Positions 1-10,995 of a stretch of DNA of 64,000 nucleotides are shown in pieces. Under the pieces are notes generated by a model, which did not search any database, had not been told where the DNA came from, and saw nothing but the letters and a program-made list of their open reading frames with translations. This stretch comes from Saururus chinensis (taxonomy: Eukaryota; Streptophyta; Magnoliopsida; Piperales; Saururaceae). The stretch spans positions 10,596,501 through 10,660,500 of the forward strand of contig CP141146.1 in NCBI GenBank assembly GCA_035235625.1, read 5' to 3'. The translations under genes were made by a program, and so were the position numbers. The first letter of the stretch is position 1; each line of letters begins with the position of its first letter.

Positions 1-50
1 TATTTACGATACATAGGTACATACATCACAAATACATATATATTTACAAC

Positions 51-829
51 TAGGTGTGTTAACGAGTCGAGTTGAGCTTGAGTATTGGGCTTGCTCGGCT
101 TGAACTCAAACTATTGAAGCTCGGCTTGAAGTTCGAACTAGTTCAAAATTTTCAACTCGAGCTCGACTCGAATTGAAAATCCAAAACATGGCTCAAACTA
201 CAATAATTGAATCATTATCCTAGGCTCGAATTGGGCTCGAACTAAAAAATTTAAAATAATATATATAAATTTAAAATACATAAAGTATCACAGATATTAA
301 TATGCTTTTAGGATTAAATGTTAATAAATACACTTCAACAAGTATTACGACTATACCTTAAACATATGACTATAGTCACTAGGAAAGAAGAAAATTATGA
401 CAAATAAGTTTTAGTTACGACATTGGGGCTCACGCAGTTGTGAGTGAGCCTTGGCTCATATAAATGGGTCTTATATATTATATATGATACATGGTATTCG
501 TACATATATGTGATTATATGTTGTTTTCTATACTAATCTAAAATGGAGGGAGTATGTCATAAATATATATTTAAATGAATATTTATATTTATATAAAATA
601 TATAAATATATAGATATATATTATTTATTTTATATATTTATTATCTATATATAATTTTAAAATTATATTCGGGTTTGAGTTTGAGCTCAAGCCGAGTAGA
701 GTCGAGTTCGAGTTTTATTCGAGCCCATCCAAGTTGAGCAGGGGTATGTTCGAACTTGGCTCAAGCCTAGTTTGAGTCGAGCCGAGTTGGGCCTACTTGA
801 GGAGCCAGCTCAGCTCATTAATAGCCCTA
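51..829. mobile_element. hAT-like MITE or degenerate non-autonomous DNA transposon
   Basis: The left end reads TAGGTGTGTTAACGAGTCGA and the reverse complement of the right end reads TAGGGCTATTAATGAGCTGA, an imperfect terminal inverted repeat. Both subterminal regions are packed with GAGCTCGA/GCTCGAGC-like motifs, as in many plant hAT-type MITEs. The centre (about 240-660) is very AT-rich. There is no coding capacity. I could not find a clean 8-bp target duplication, so the superfamily call rests on the termini alone. Confidence 0.55.
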
Positions 830-939
830 TCTATGATGCATATCATACATCTTAAATATATTATATATTTGCAACACATACTATTCGTTCCAAATGCATT
901 AAGTATTTATAATGCATAGTATATGTTACACATACGCAT

Positions 940-976
940 ATATTTGCGACTCATAGGTACATGCATCACAAATACT
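940..976. repeat. Direct repeat flanking the 51-829 element
   Basis: A stretch of about 35 bp at 940-976 (core CATAGGTACATGCATCACAA) is a near copy of positions 1-35 (core CATAGGTACATACATCACAA). The two copies lie on either side of the 51-829 element, and a second shared word (TATATATTTACAAC versus TATATATTTGCAAC) lies near 37-50 and 863-876. It may be a local tandem repeat that the element landed in. Confidence 0.55.
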
Positions 977-1018
977 TCAATTTTTTTATTTTTAAAAATT
1001 AACTTCTCTCTTCCCCTC

Positions 1019-1112
1019 TCTCTTGTTATCTCTCTCTCTCTCTCTTCTCTCTCTTCTTTATTCTCTCTTCTCTATTCTTTCTATCTCTCTTCTTTCTCTC
1101 CCTCCCTGACGT
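1019..1112 (+). repeat. CT-rich microsatellite
   Basis: An almost pure pyrimidine run of (CT)n and CTTT units. The open frame that crosses it is a by-product of low complexity and is not called as a gene. Confidence 0.8.
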
Positions 1113-1130
1113 GCCCCGGGATTTTGGAAG

Positions 1131-2685
1131 CATAAAAATTTTATTTTCACAAAAAACATCAGAGTTTACCCAGTCCCGCGACTGGAGATGCTCGTCTTAT
1201 GCGATAATATAATAATCATTTCTCCAGGAACCACGGTCCGTGTACAAACACACAAGAGAAAAATAACGAGAGTTCTTACTCATTTCGGTGCGGTTAAAAT
1301 CCAACAAAGTAGATGGGTGATTCAAATCTTTAATGTCTTAATTATTGATCCAAAATGGAATATGTTGTTAAAACATCACTAACCACATGTCCAATATAGG
1401 TATTGGAGATGCATGCTTGGAAAAATTTTACATATGCTTCAGCCTATGTTGCAATTTGAAGTATGGAACTCACTAAGTGAACTCCAACTACTTATGTCAA
1501 ATTTACTATTTTATTATTATGTAGACCCCCAAATTTTAATCCCCTAATATTTTACGTATGCATTCCTAAATCTATTTTAATTTTTTTTCTGATGTATTTA
1601 TCAATATGAAATGTATTTGTCTAGTAATTTTACTATGTTAAAGTATAGCTCCAGTGTTGTTGTTTGTACCAATTCTAGCCATGGTGGCTGGACATGGGTG
1701 GCGTTTCTAGCTGCCATGGCCAAATCTAGTTTATGGCCTGATAAGGCCTGATGTGGCCAATTGTGCCTAGATTTGGTTAGCCATGGTGGCTTTGAGGGGG
1801 ATGGGTGTTCAAGGAAAGAGAGGAGGTTAGCAGCAATGATGACATATGAGGTGGACGCATCCGATCTAGTGGCATCAACCATGGTGGAGATGGGGGAAGG
1901 GAGGAGGAAAAAAAAAAGATTACAGTTGAGGAGAGGAGAAAGGGCAATTCTTCCATTTAATAAAAAAAAATGGTGGCACATTTTATAAATTGGAGGATGT
2001 GTCTAGCTTGATCAGGCTTCGTGACTAGAGCCCCATGACCAGCCCACATTGGGCTATGAACATAGTACATAGTCACGGGGCTTTGGTCAAGGAGTTGGTC
2101 AAGAAAATGTTTACTTCTTTTAAAGTGTAATAAACTTTATTGAGACCATCAATATCAACAAAAGTCAAATAGAGATTTGATATTTGGAAAAATGTTTGTA
2201 TGAGCTCAAGCTCACACGTGTTTGCATGAGCTCGGGTACATGAGCCATCAGATCGAGATTGGTGCAAGGGGGTAGAAACCAATCTACTCCCCTAAGTTAT
2301 GTGCAATGTCGGTCAAAATTTTACAGTGTGCAATGACCAGGCTCATGCAGTTGGGCATCAGCCATGGCTTATATAAAGAAGACTCTTGATATTTTGATGT
2401 TGTAGTCAAAACTTATAATTAGCTCTTGGATAGGTAACAAAACCACCACCCACTGAAAGCACAATCAATCAGCCACTTTAGATTTATCTACTTCATACCT
2501 AGAAGGACAAAGACCTCAAGAGTCTATTTATCATTTTAGTTGGCCAGAAGTGTCCAACGAAGAATGAATTCAAACTAACCATTGAGAGTTAAGCTAATGT
2601 GGCTAGAATCCATGAAGGTTCTCAAGCAAAGGGAGGAAGATCCTACTTCCCACCGTAAATACCAAATTACCAATGCTTTAAGAAG
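1131..2685. other. Intergenic stretch without recognised gene
   Basis: No exon structure or recognisable protein on either strand. It holds two short words that recur elsewhere in the window: one at 1990-2030 (core GATGTGTCTAGCTTGATCAG) again at 22,409-22,460, and one at 2,339-2,382 (GCTCATGCAGTTG followed by GGCTTATATAAA) related to 427-470 and 53,741-53,785. These look like decayed dispersed repeats. Confidence 0.5.
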
Positions 2686-4540
2686 AGAGGAATTGATCAA
2701 AATGGCCTTGTAATACATTGTATTACACAAGATGTCTCTAACTTTCAAACTACACAAAATGGCCCTATGCACATGTAAACCTCTACATGTGGCATAAATT
2801 ATCTAAAATGCCCATTTTCTCATTTCTTCCTTTTAACTTCACCAAGTCACCATTTCTCATTTCCACCACCTCCAACTTCGGCTCTAGCACCTCTGCCACC
2901 GGCTCCACCACTTTTACCAATAGTTACACTGCCTCCACCGTCAACTTCGTCATCTTCACTAATGCCTCTGCTTCATCTGATTTCATCTTCTCTTTCTCCA
3001 ACATTGTCACCTTCTCTTCCTCCCCTCTTTTGCCACCTCCTCTTCTTCTTTTTCCTTCTCTCCTCCACCTCTCCTCCCCCTCCTCTCCTCCTCCTCCTCC
3101 CTCCCTCCTCTCCTCCTCTCTCTCCTTTTCCTCCTCGATTGACTCCTCTTCCTCTCTACCAGAATCTAAGAAGACTGGTTATAAACTAGCCGTTGGAGTG
3201 ATTGAAATTTTGATTTTTTTATCTACAAGCCTAAACCTTTAAAAATAAACCCATGAACATGTTAAACTACTTAAAACCAAGAGTGTATTTTATTTTTACT
3301 TGATTATGAGTTTTCTCTAATGTTAACCCAAACCTTGTATTGATAGTCGACATCCTTCAGTCGCCAATCAGATTTGCTACAATAAAGAGGATATAAGATA
3401 ACATTATAAGTGATAATGTTTCCCTAAGTATTTAAAATAAACTATCTTAACAAACTACATAGATTAAAAAAAATAAAGTTTAGGCATGCAACTGTCGACT
3501 GCCGGTTGTTAACTTTTGACTTTCAGTTGTCAATTATCGACAGTCGGCTATCAAATGTCCTGATTGCTAACTATCGACTGTCATAATGTTCGGGGCCAAG
3601 ACTACCTTGTTCTCTAGGCCGGTAGTGAGAATTTTCTTCTCTAATGCTGACAATCTTTTATTAATGCATGAAAGTCCATAGTCGGGACATTCAATAGCCA
3701 ATAGTCGCATGTCTAGAATTTGATTTATTTTTATTTTATCTATGTAGTTTATTAAGATAGCTCATTAAATACTTAGGGAGACATTATCACTCATAATGTT
3801 ATCTTATATCCCATTTAATTTAGTAAATCTGATTGGCAACTGTCGATTGTCAACTATCAGTACAAGGTTTGGGTTAACGTTAGAGAAAACTCATAATCAA
3901 GTATAAATAAAAACCACTCTTGGTTTAGAGTAGTTTAACATGTTCATGAGTTTATTTTTGAATATATAAGATTGTCAATTAAAAAATAAAATTTTTAATC
4001 ACTCCATTGGCTAGTTTATAATCGGTCTTCATAGATTCTGGTAGAGAGGAAGAGGAGACGATCGAGGAGGAAAAGGGGAGGGGGAGAGAGGAGGAGAGGA
4101 GAGAGAGGAGAGGAGGGAGGAAAAGGAGGAGGGGGAGGAAATGGAAAAGGAAAAGGAAAAGGAGGAGGAGGAGGAGGAGGAGGAGGAAGAGAAGGAAAAA
4201 GAAGAGAAGGAGGTGGAAGAAGAGGGGAGGAAGAGAAGGTGGCAGTGGTAGAGAAGGAAAAGACTAAATCAGATGAGAAAGAGGCAGTGAAGAAGATGAC
4301 GAAGTTGGTGGTAGAGGCTACATAACTGGTGGTAGAGGTGGTGGAGCCAGTGGCAGAGGTGGTGGAAATGAGAAAAAAATACTTTGTGAAGTTAAAAGAG
4401 AAAAATGAGATTTTTTTTTAATAATTCATGCCACATGGGTGGAGGTTTAATGTACATAGGGCTATTTTGTGTATTACTTAAAAATTAGAGATATTTTGTG
4501 TAATATGATGTATTACAAGGACATTTTGATCAATTCCTCT
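2686..4540. mobile_element. Fold-back element with ~0.8-kb inverted arms
   Basis: The left end AGAGGAATTGATCAAAATG is matched by the inverse of the right end, and the match continues inward for about 800 bp (arms roughly 2,686-3,485 and 3,725-4,540, about 85% alike by eye) around a ~240-bp centre rich in GTCGACTG-type words. Each arm has a near-pure pyrimidine (or purine) stretch of 150-250 bp. Flanks TAAGAAG (2,679-2,685) and TAAGAAA (4,541-4,547) look like a 6-7 bp target duplication with one mismatch. Long stop-free frames over the CT tract (Ser/Pro/Leu-rich) come from composition and are not claimed as protein. Long-TIR Mutator-like or Foldback-class DNA transposons have this form; no transposase is seen. 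A relative of one arm lies at 45,797-46,565. Confidence 0.75.
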
Positions 4541-6108
4541 TAAGAAAAACCTTCCCATAAGAGACAACGTTGAGGCATCAAATTGGACAACTGATCATGA
4601 CACTCCAACCTATTTTATAATTTGTCTGATTGGGTCAAATTTAGGTGCAACTAACTTGTCTCAACCTTGCTACCTATTTTTGTTTAATTTTCAAAATTAC
4701 TAGAAATTGCTGGAAAGACAACTTCATGACTTCATTTTCTCTTTTTTTCTTTCTTTTTTTCTTTAAAGCTTCTTGATTCCATGAATCCAATCAAGTTGTA
4801 CAGTATAATAATACTAGCCAACTAACTTAGATAATAATTCAATAGAAGTCTTTCCATTGTGTACTCTTTAGGACCACAAAAACTGACGTGTCCTATGCCC
4901 CTGTGGGGAATTGATATTATCAATCAAATAGAGATTGCCTGAAAGTTGAAGCTAGTAAGCTTAGTAAAATTAAGAGCATTTTATAATGGAAAATTCTCTA
5001 ATAAAGTCTAACCAACCTTTGATATTCCAAACCTGAACACAAAAAAATATTACCCGAAAAATGGTTTGTAAAATATTGTACCATCACAGTTCTCCATGTC
5101 TTGTTAGTTTATGTGTTTTCTACAATCGAATTGTTTTGGAAATAATATAAGGAAATCTTATGCTCAATAGGTGATGGAATCATGCTTTTCTCAAAAATAT
5201 GTTACAATGAAGCACCTACTTTTTCTTTTTATCTAAGCTGCAAATGATGCATCTATTGTCAAGGTATGCTAGTGGATTGAGGTTTAGTATTGAGTCAATA
5301 GTTAGAAGTACTAAATACACTGCAAATGAAAAAAATGTTAAAATTTAGAATAATTTTAAATGTGCCGGTATGAAACAAGCCCTAAATGGGTCACCCTTTG
5401 GAGAGGAGAACATGGCAATGAAAACCAATTGCAGTCTATTAACCAACAAAAAGGTTGGGAGTTAACCAACTCCAATTGATTTTCTTTGGACCATGCCACG
5501 CTCCACTCAACAATAGGTTTTTCATTTTGGTCTCGTTACATGATGACATATTAGTTCACATATTTCGAGTTAACTTACCTTGAATTATACTAGTTTGTGT
5601 ACATTAAACGAATTGTTTTAAGCACACAAGTGAACATATAAACTACTTTTGTTAAATGATCAATCCTACTGTAAAGTAGAAATGTAGAAAAGCTGAAGAA
5701 AGGAGTATCTTCATTACATAGTGAATTGCATTATAGTTTTGCACTATTATAACGTCCGCATTAGATTAAAATTTAGTATTAGATTTCCCATTGTTTATTT
5801 TAAAATGACCAACTTGTCTCGTTGGTTGGTAGGCCATCACATCAAATTAACGTGATTGAAATATTAAACGTATATGGAGTTTCACCAAAATTTTAGAAGT
5901 GACCTAGCTTTGAAGTTATCTAAATGCCCCTGCCCCTTATATTCCATGTCAACCAACCCACTATACAAGCTTTGCTGATAGGGTTACTAGTGGGTTGGGA
6001 GTGGCCAAAAAAAAAATCCAAAGCCGGGCTTAGGCTCGGAGCGTTGTCCAAAAATTTAGTACGGCTTAAAATTTAGATAGGCGCAAGCCAAGTCACAGGC
6101 TTTTGGGT
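4541..6108. other. Intergenic stretch without recognised gene
   Basis: AT-rich sequence with no open frame of note, no RNA gene and no clear repeat end. Nothing further is supported. Confidence 0.5.
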
Positions 6109-6140
6109 AGGGGTGGCAATGGGTTGGGCCGGGCCTACCA
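6109..6140. mobile_element. hAT-MITE-type terminus (fragment)
   Basis: The motif TAGGGGTGGCAATGGGTTGG followed by GCCGGGCC resembles the terminal sequence of many plant hAT MITEs. The partner end is not visible, so this is a fragment at best. It sits at the broken left edge of the copia remains. Confidence 0.35.
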
Positions 6141-7404
6141 TGTAATGCCCGAGATTTTTTATTATGTTTTCTTAAAATTCACATAAATTTTTTTTTTTGC
6201 AATATAACAACTATAAATCGGAGGAAAAATAATGAAATCAAAACATGTGAAAGCAATTTATAATTTAAAACACTAAACATCAATTTTCCATCCAAAATTT
6301 TCCTCATTCGGTCAAATATCATACGGTCAAAGCAAATATCCTCGGTCGCTACTACGAATAATGAGCATATCATCCGCATATAGGCATACAATGACATAGT
6401 CATTAGGTCTTTCTTTGGCATAAACACTTTTATCACATTCATTGATTTTGAATCCATTTGACATCAACATTTTGTCAATTTTTTCATGTCATTGCTTTGG
6501 TGTTTGTTTAAGCCCATAGAGGGATTTAACAAGTCTATATACTTTATTTTCTTAACCCGGTACAACAACAACCACTTCAGGTTGTTACATATATATTTTT
6601 TCATACAAGTCACCATTCAAGACTGCGATTTTCACATCGATTTGATATATTTCAAGATTATACAAAGCGGCAATAACGATTAACATCCTAATGGAAGTTA
6701 TCCTTATGACTGGTGAATATATATATCAAAGTAATATTGATCCTTTTTACTTATAGCCTTTGATTACAAGTTTAGCTTTATATTTTTTAATTAATCTATT
6801 AGCCTTCATCTTCCTCTTCAATATCCACTTGTATCCTAAGGTTTACTTTCTAGTGGAAGATCCACCAGCTCCCAAGTATGATTTTGCATAATATATTTAA
6901 TTTTACTATTTACTACCTCTTAATAAATAAGTCAGAAAATTTGGACCAAAGAATTTTGATGTCTTAGCACATTTATTGTGTCTAAGTTCATCATCTTTTC
7001 CCTCTTGATCTTCACCATTGTCTTGTCCAACATCCAAAGTTATTTTAAGAGAACTTTTCTCTTATGTAGAATTACACAGAAAAATATGTTCAAAAAATGA
7101 AACATTCGTTGATTCAATCACAGTATTGACATTTACATATGGAATCTCTGAGTTATAAACAAGAAAATGATATGCACTACTATTATTGGCATAACAAATG
7201 AATACATAATCAATGGTCTTTGGTCCTATTTTGATCCTCTTGGGATTAGTAACTACCACATTGGCCAAACACCCCCACACCTTTAAGAATTTATAAGAAG
7301 GCTTTGAACCTTTCCATAATTCATATGGTGTCTTCAAGGTTTTTTTATGAGGTATCTTGTTAAAAATATAATTTGCTGAAAGCAAAGCTTCTAATATATC
7401 CCAC

Positions 7405-7667
7405 CCATATTAGAATTTGAATTAGATTTTAGTTTTCCTAGATTAAGTAGGAGTTGCTATTTTGATTTAATTGTAACTCACAGTTAGATTAGGATTATTT
7501 TCCTTATGCTAGTGGGATTAATTTCTAATTGTCCTATAAATTGTAGTGCACAACCATGTGTTAATTAATCAATGAAAATTTGGCAATTAGTTTAGTTAAT
7601 TAGATTCCTCTTTCTCTCCTTCTCTCCCCTTTTCCCCTAAATTTTCTTATGTATACTGTGGTCTTCC
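7405..7667. mobile_element. 263-bp insertion in the copia fossil, solo-LTR-like
   Basis: The insert interrupts the integrase region and is flanked by the direct repeat CCCAC (7,400-7,404 and 7,668-7,672), a 5-bp target duplication as LTR elements make. Inside are a TATA-like CCTATAAATTG near 7,531 and an AATCAATGAAAA stretch, as in a small LTR. The ends are not the canonical TG...CA, so the class is uncertain; a decayed short LTR or TRIM-type element fits best. Confidence 0.5.
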
Positions 7668-9567
7668 CCCACATGTTTTTAGGTAATCCGGAACTTATTA
7701 ACATGACATTCATCATCTCTTTTAAAGTTCTATTTTTCTATTTAGCAACTTTATTTTGCTAAGGTGAATAAGGTACTATTGTTGTTTAGGGTTTAGGGTT
7801 CAATAAAACCATTTTTCTTTAGAATGATTTCCTTGTCAATTTTGATTCTACACAAGTTTCACATTTATGATTTAAAGTCTACATTAAATTTGGGTAGATA
7901 TTCCATATTAATTAATCTACACATAGCGTCATAATTAACATGTCCTAATCTTCTATGCCACACATCACATGACTCAATTATATAAGAAGAAGAAGCACTA
8001 GCATTCTTAATATTAGCAATAGGTACAATAGTCAATACATTAAGTTTGAAAAGCCCTTCATTAAGATACTTTTCTCCCACGTACATCCCACTCATAGTCA
8101 ATACAAACTTATTCGATGCAAACACCAATTTGAATCCATTCTTGCTCAGCAAGGATCTTGACACTAAATTCTTTCGAATTTTTAGCACATGCAACACACT
8201 CTTAGTCAATACAAACTCATTCGATGCAAACACCAATTTGAATCCATTCTTGCTCAGCAAGGATCTTGACACTAAATTCTTTCAATTTTCTAGCACATGA
8301 AACACATTATTGAGTGTGAGTTCCTTGCCTGAAGTCATCTTAGGCACCACCTTTCTGGTACCTTCAACCTTGACAATAGAAGAATTACCTATAAAAAGTT
8401 CACCATTTTCTACCAGTTGATAAGTGGAGAACATTTTTCTATTTAAGCACACATGAGAGTGGCTTTGGTTCCACCCACCATTCTCTTGCATTAGTGACCA
8501 TGTTCACTTTAGAAATCACTGCAAAAGGCTTATGTCATTCACATTTTCGAAGAGATTCTCTACTCAAATCACATTGGCTTGTGCATTTTTCTTTTTGGAA
8601 TCTTCTTGTTTCTTTCACTTGCGACGATCCTTAGCCTTGTGGCCTTGCTTGTCACACACATAGCACTTACCCTTGAACTTGGCTTGGTTAGAGTCAGTGT
8701 CTGATTCTCCTCCAGGATTTTTCCACTTTTTGTTATGGAGGTTGTTGTTTTTCTACTCTTGTTCCACAACATTGAGTTTGGCTTCCATGCCATGACCCCC
8801 GATTTTCATTTTAGAAGCATAGTTGTCCTCTTCAATCCTCAACAATACAATCAGGTCCTTCATATTCATCTCTTTGTGCTTATGATTCAAGTAATTTTTA
8901 AAATCCTTCCAGGATGGTGGTAATTTTTCAATTATAGCAACCATCAGCAAGGATTCACTCAAAGTCATACCTTCTGCATGTACATCATGCAGGATCACTT
9001 AGAGTTCTTGGACTTGATTAATCACATTTTTAGAATTCATCATCTTTAAGTCCAAGAATTTGCCTACAATGAATTTCTTTGTTCCAATTTCTTCCATTTT
9101 GTACTTCTTATCCAAGGATTCCTACAGTGTGAAAGCATTGTTCGTTAGACTATACACATTGTACAACGTGTTGTCCAGTCCATTGAGAATATAATCTCGG
9201 AAGTCTGCATATTTCCATGCATCGACTATTGCAACATCCTATTTGTCATCCTTTTCTCTCTCAATGATAATAGGAACATCCTCTTTCAAAAACCGAGCCA
9301 AATTCAACGTGATCAGATAGAATATCATCTTTTGTTGCCATCTCTTAAAATTTGCACCATTAAATTTTTTTGGCTTCTCCCCTTTCACTTGAACAGGAAC
9401 AAGAGCGGTCACAATAGTGGGAATTATGACCAGAGTCATATTGGTACCCTCTTCGGCCATTTCTATTCAAATGAAAAGAAGATAATCTTAGTTTCAAAAT
9501 ATTTAAAATACGGTTTCAAAATACTAATCACAACACTAAAGTACGAAAAAAAAATTGGTCTTAAGAT

Positions 9568-10129
9568 TGTTATTTTCGTACCTTAGTAATTATTGCAATG
9601 AAGGAAACTTACATAAAGTCGAGAACTAGATCGAATCAAGCGTTAAATGCTCTGTCCTTAAAACATAATTATGCCTTCTCTACTAGTGCTTAGGAATAAC
9701 TTAGGTGTCTGTCTCCCAAAATAAGATGATCCACGACACTCTGTAGAAGCACCTTCATATTGTGCATGCAGTGAACCACTATTATGCAATCACTAGCTCT
9801 CACAAAATACGATAATAAAATCTAGTGAAGGACGATTTACAAAATAATTTTCAGTTCAAAGAAGATAGTTTATCCTGCTCAAACGGACATTATAAAACCA
9901 AATGAATTTGTCCCAAAAAATCCAACCTGGTCGGTTGTGCATGCGAACAGAACCAAGCCCGCCACAGGCTATGGTGGGCCTAACATGTATCTCCCCTACA
10001 AAAGTAGGGTGGCCCAATGGTCTAACTTGAAAGGCCAAATTTATGCCCTATATACCAACACTATCACCATTTCCTAGGCAATGTAGGACTATTCATAACC
10101 TTCAACCAATTCACATGTGCTCTCATTCA
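9568..10129 (-). mobile_element. Copia 5' LTR remnant
   Basis: From its inner edge (TGTTATTTTCGTACC on the plus strand) this stretch aligns with the complete solo LTR at 59,912-60,744 through the shared blocks CTCTGTCCTTAA, GTGCTTAGGA and CTTCAACCAATTC. The homology stops near 10,129, about 150 bp short of the expected outer end, where the long LTR family begins. Confidence 0.75.
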
Positions 10130-10995
10130 CATGTGAGCAAGAGAAATAAGGATAAAGAAGAGGATAATACACAATCATAATCCTCACACAAACCCACATA
10201 ATAATCACTAGAGCCGACACATGGCTCAAAATCAAAACAGTTTAGACAAGTCTAAGAACAACAGATAAACTCAAGCATAATACATAATCCACCATATAAT
10301 GTTCTCTAATGTCAACCATGAGAAAATTAGAAAATAAAACATCATCAGAATGCCACGAAGGCTAATCCCACGAGTACCCATGTTGTCCCTCATATAAGGT
10401 GTCCAGCACATCGCACCGTGCAGCCCCAAAACAAATCACAAAAGAGGGGTGAGTACAAAACTTAGTAATGATTTGAAAGTGGTAAAAGTAATCAGAAAAT
10501 CATCATGGCACAACATCATGGCAATTCAAATCCATAAATGACATAGTATACCCTTTTCTTATCATCCCCTTACTAAACCCCTACTATCCATAAGTAAAAG
10601 ATCTAACATGCATATAACACATATATCAAGTCAAGGCATAAATGATCATATTATGACTTAGATCCATCCTGCATAAGTAGTGATCATTATCCAATCACAA
10701 TCAAGCATAATATCGCGCATAATCCACATGAGAAGTGTCTCTCACACACTTACTGATCATGCGACCATATCACATAAACCTGCATGATAATGTCTCAATC
10801 ACACAATTCAAATCATGCATTCATATCACATAAACCTGCATGGTAGTGTCTCAATCACACGATTCAAATCATGCATTTATATTTCATACATCTATTCCAT
10901 AGCTCATTCACTCTGCACGGTAAACGTGTCAGACACATGATACACAATCATACATAATAAATCATATCCTCACGTGTCACATTATCCCTACAATT
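10130..10995 (+). mobile_element. Long-LTR family piece, forward orientation
   Basis: From GAGCAAGAGAAATAAGG onward this matches the first part of the 28,983-33,219 LTR (around 29,130-29,920), including the AGGGGTGAGTACAAAACTTA-like block. It lacks the first ~150 bp of the LTR and ends where the orientation flips. Probably Ty3/gypsy-type, on the basis of LTR length and termini alone. Confidence 0.7.

Larger units (their letters stand above)
6170..10129 (-). mobile_element. Ty1/copia retrotransposon fossil, truncated and broken
   Basis: Parts in minus-strand order are: a 5' LTR remnant (9,568-10,129), a gag start near 9,460, a zinc-knuckle-bearing gag region around 8,600-8,700, a GAG-pre-integrase region (about 7,900-8,490), the integrase core and C-terminal region (7,062-7,385 and around 7,700), and part of reverse transcriptase with the YADD box near 6,360. 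RNase H and a 3' LTR are missing because the element ends at about 6,170. The reading frames are broken in many places (at least half a dozen) and the element is also interrupted by a 263-bp insertion, so it looks old. A 108-bp tandem duplication lies at about 8,097-8,312. The solo LTR at 59,912-60,744 belongs to the same family. Confidence 0.85.

Noticed and set aside
1601-1988. Overlapping open frames on both strands near 1.6-2.0 kb
   Set aside because: They are mutual shadows with no domain, codon signal or splice context.
2787-3242. Open frame of 151 codons, Ser/Pro-rich, in the left fold-back arm
   Set aside because: It runs through a CT-rich tract where stops are rare; the same bias gives parallel frames on this arm and at 45,863-46,300. 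No domain and poor conservation at codon level.
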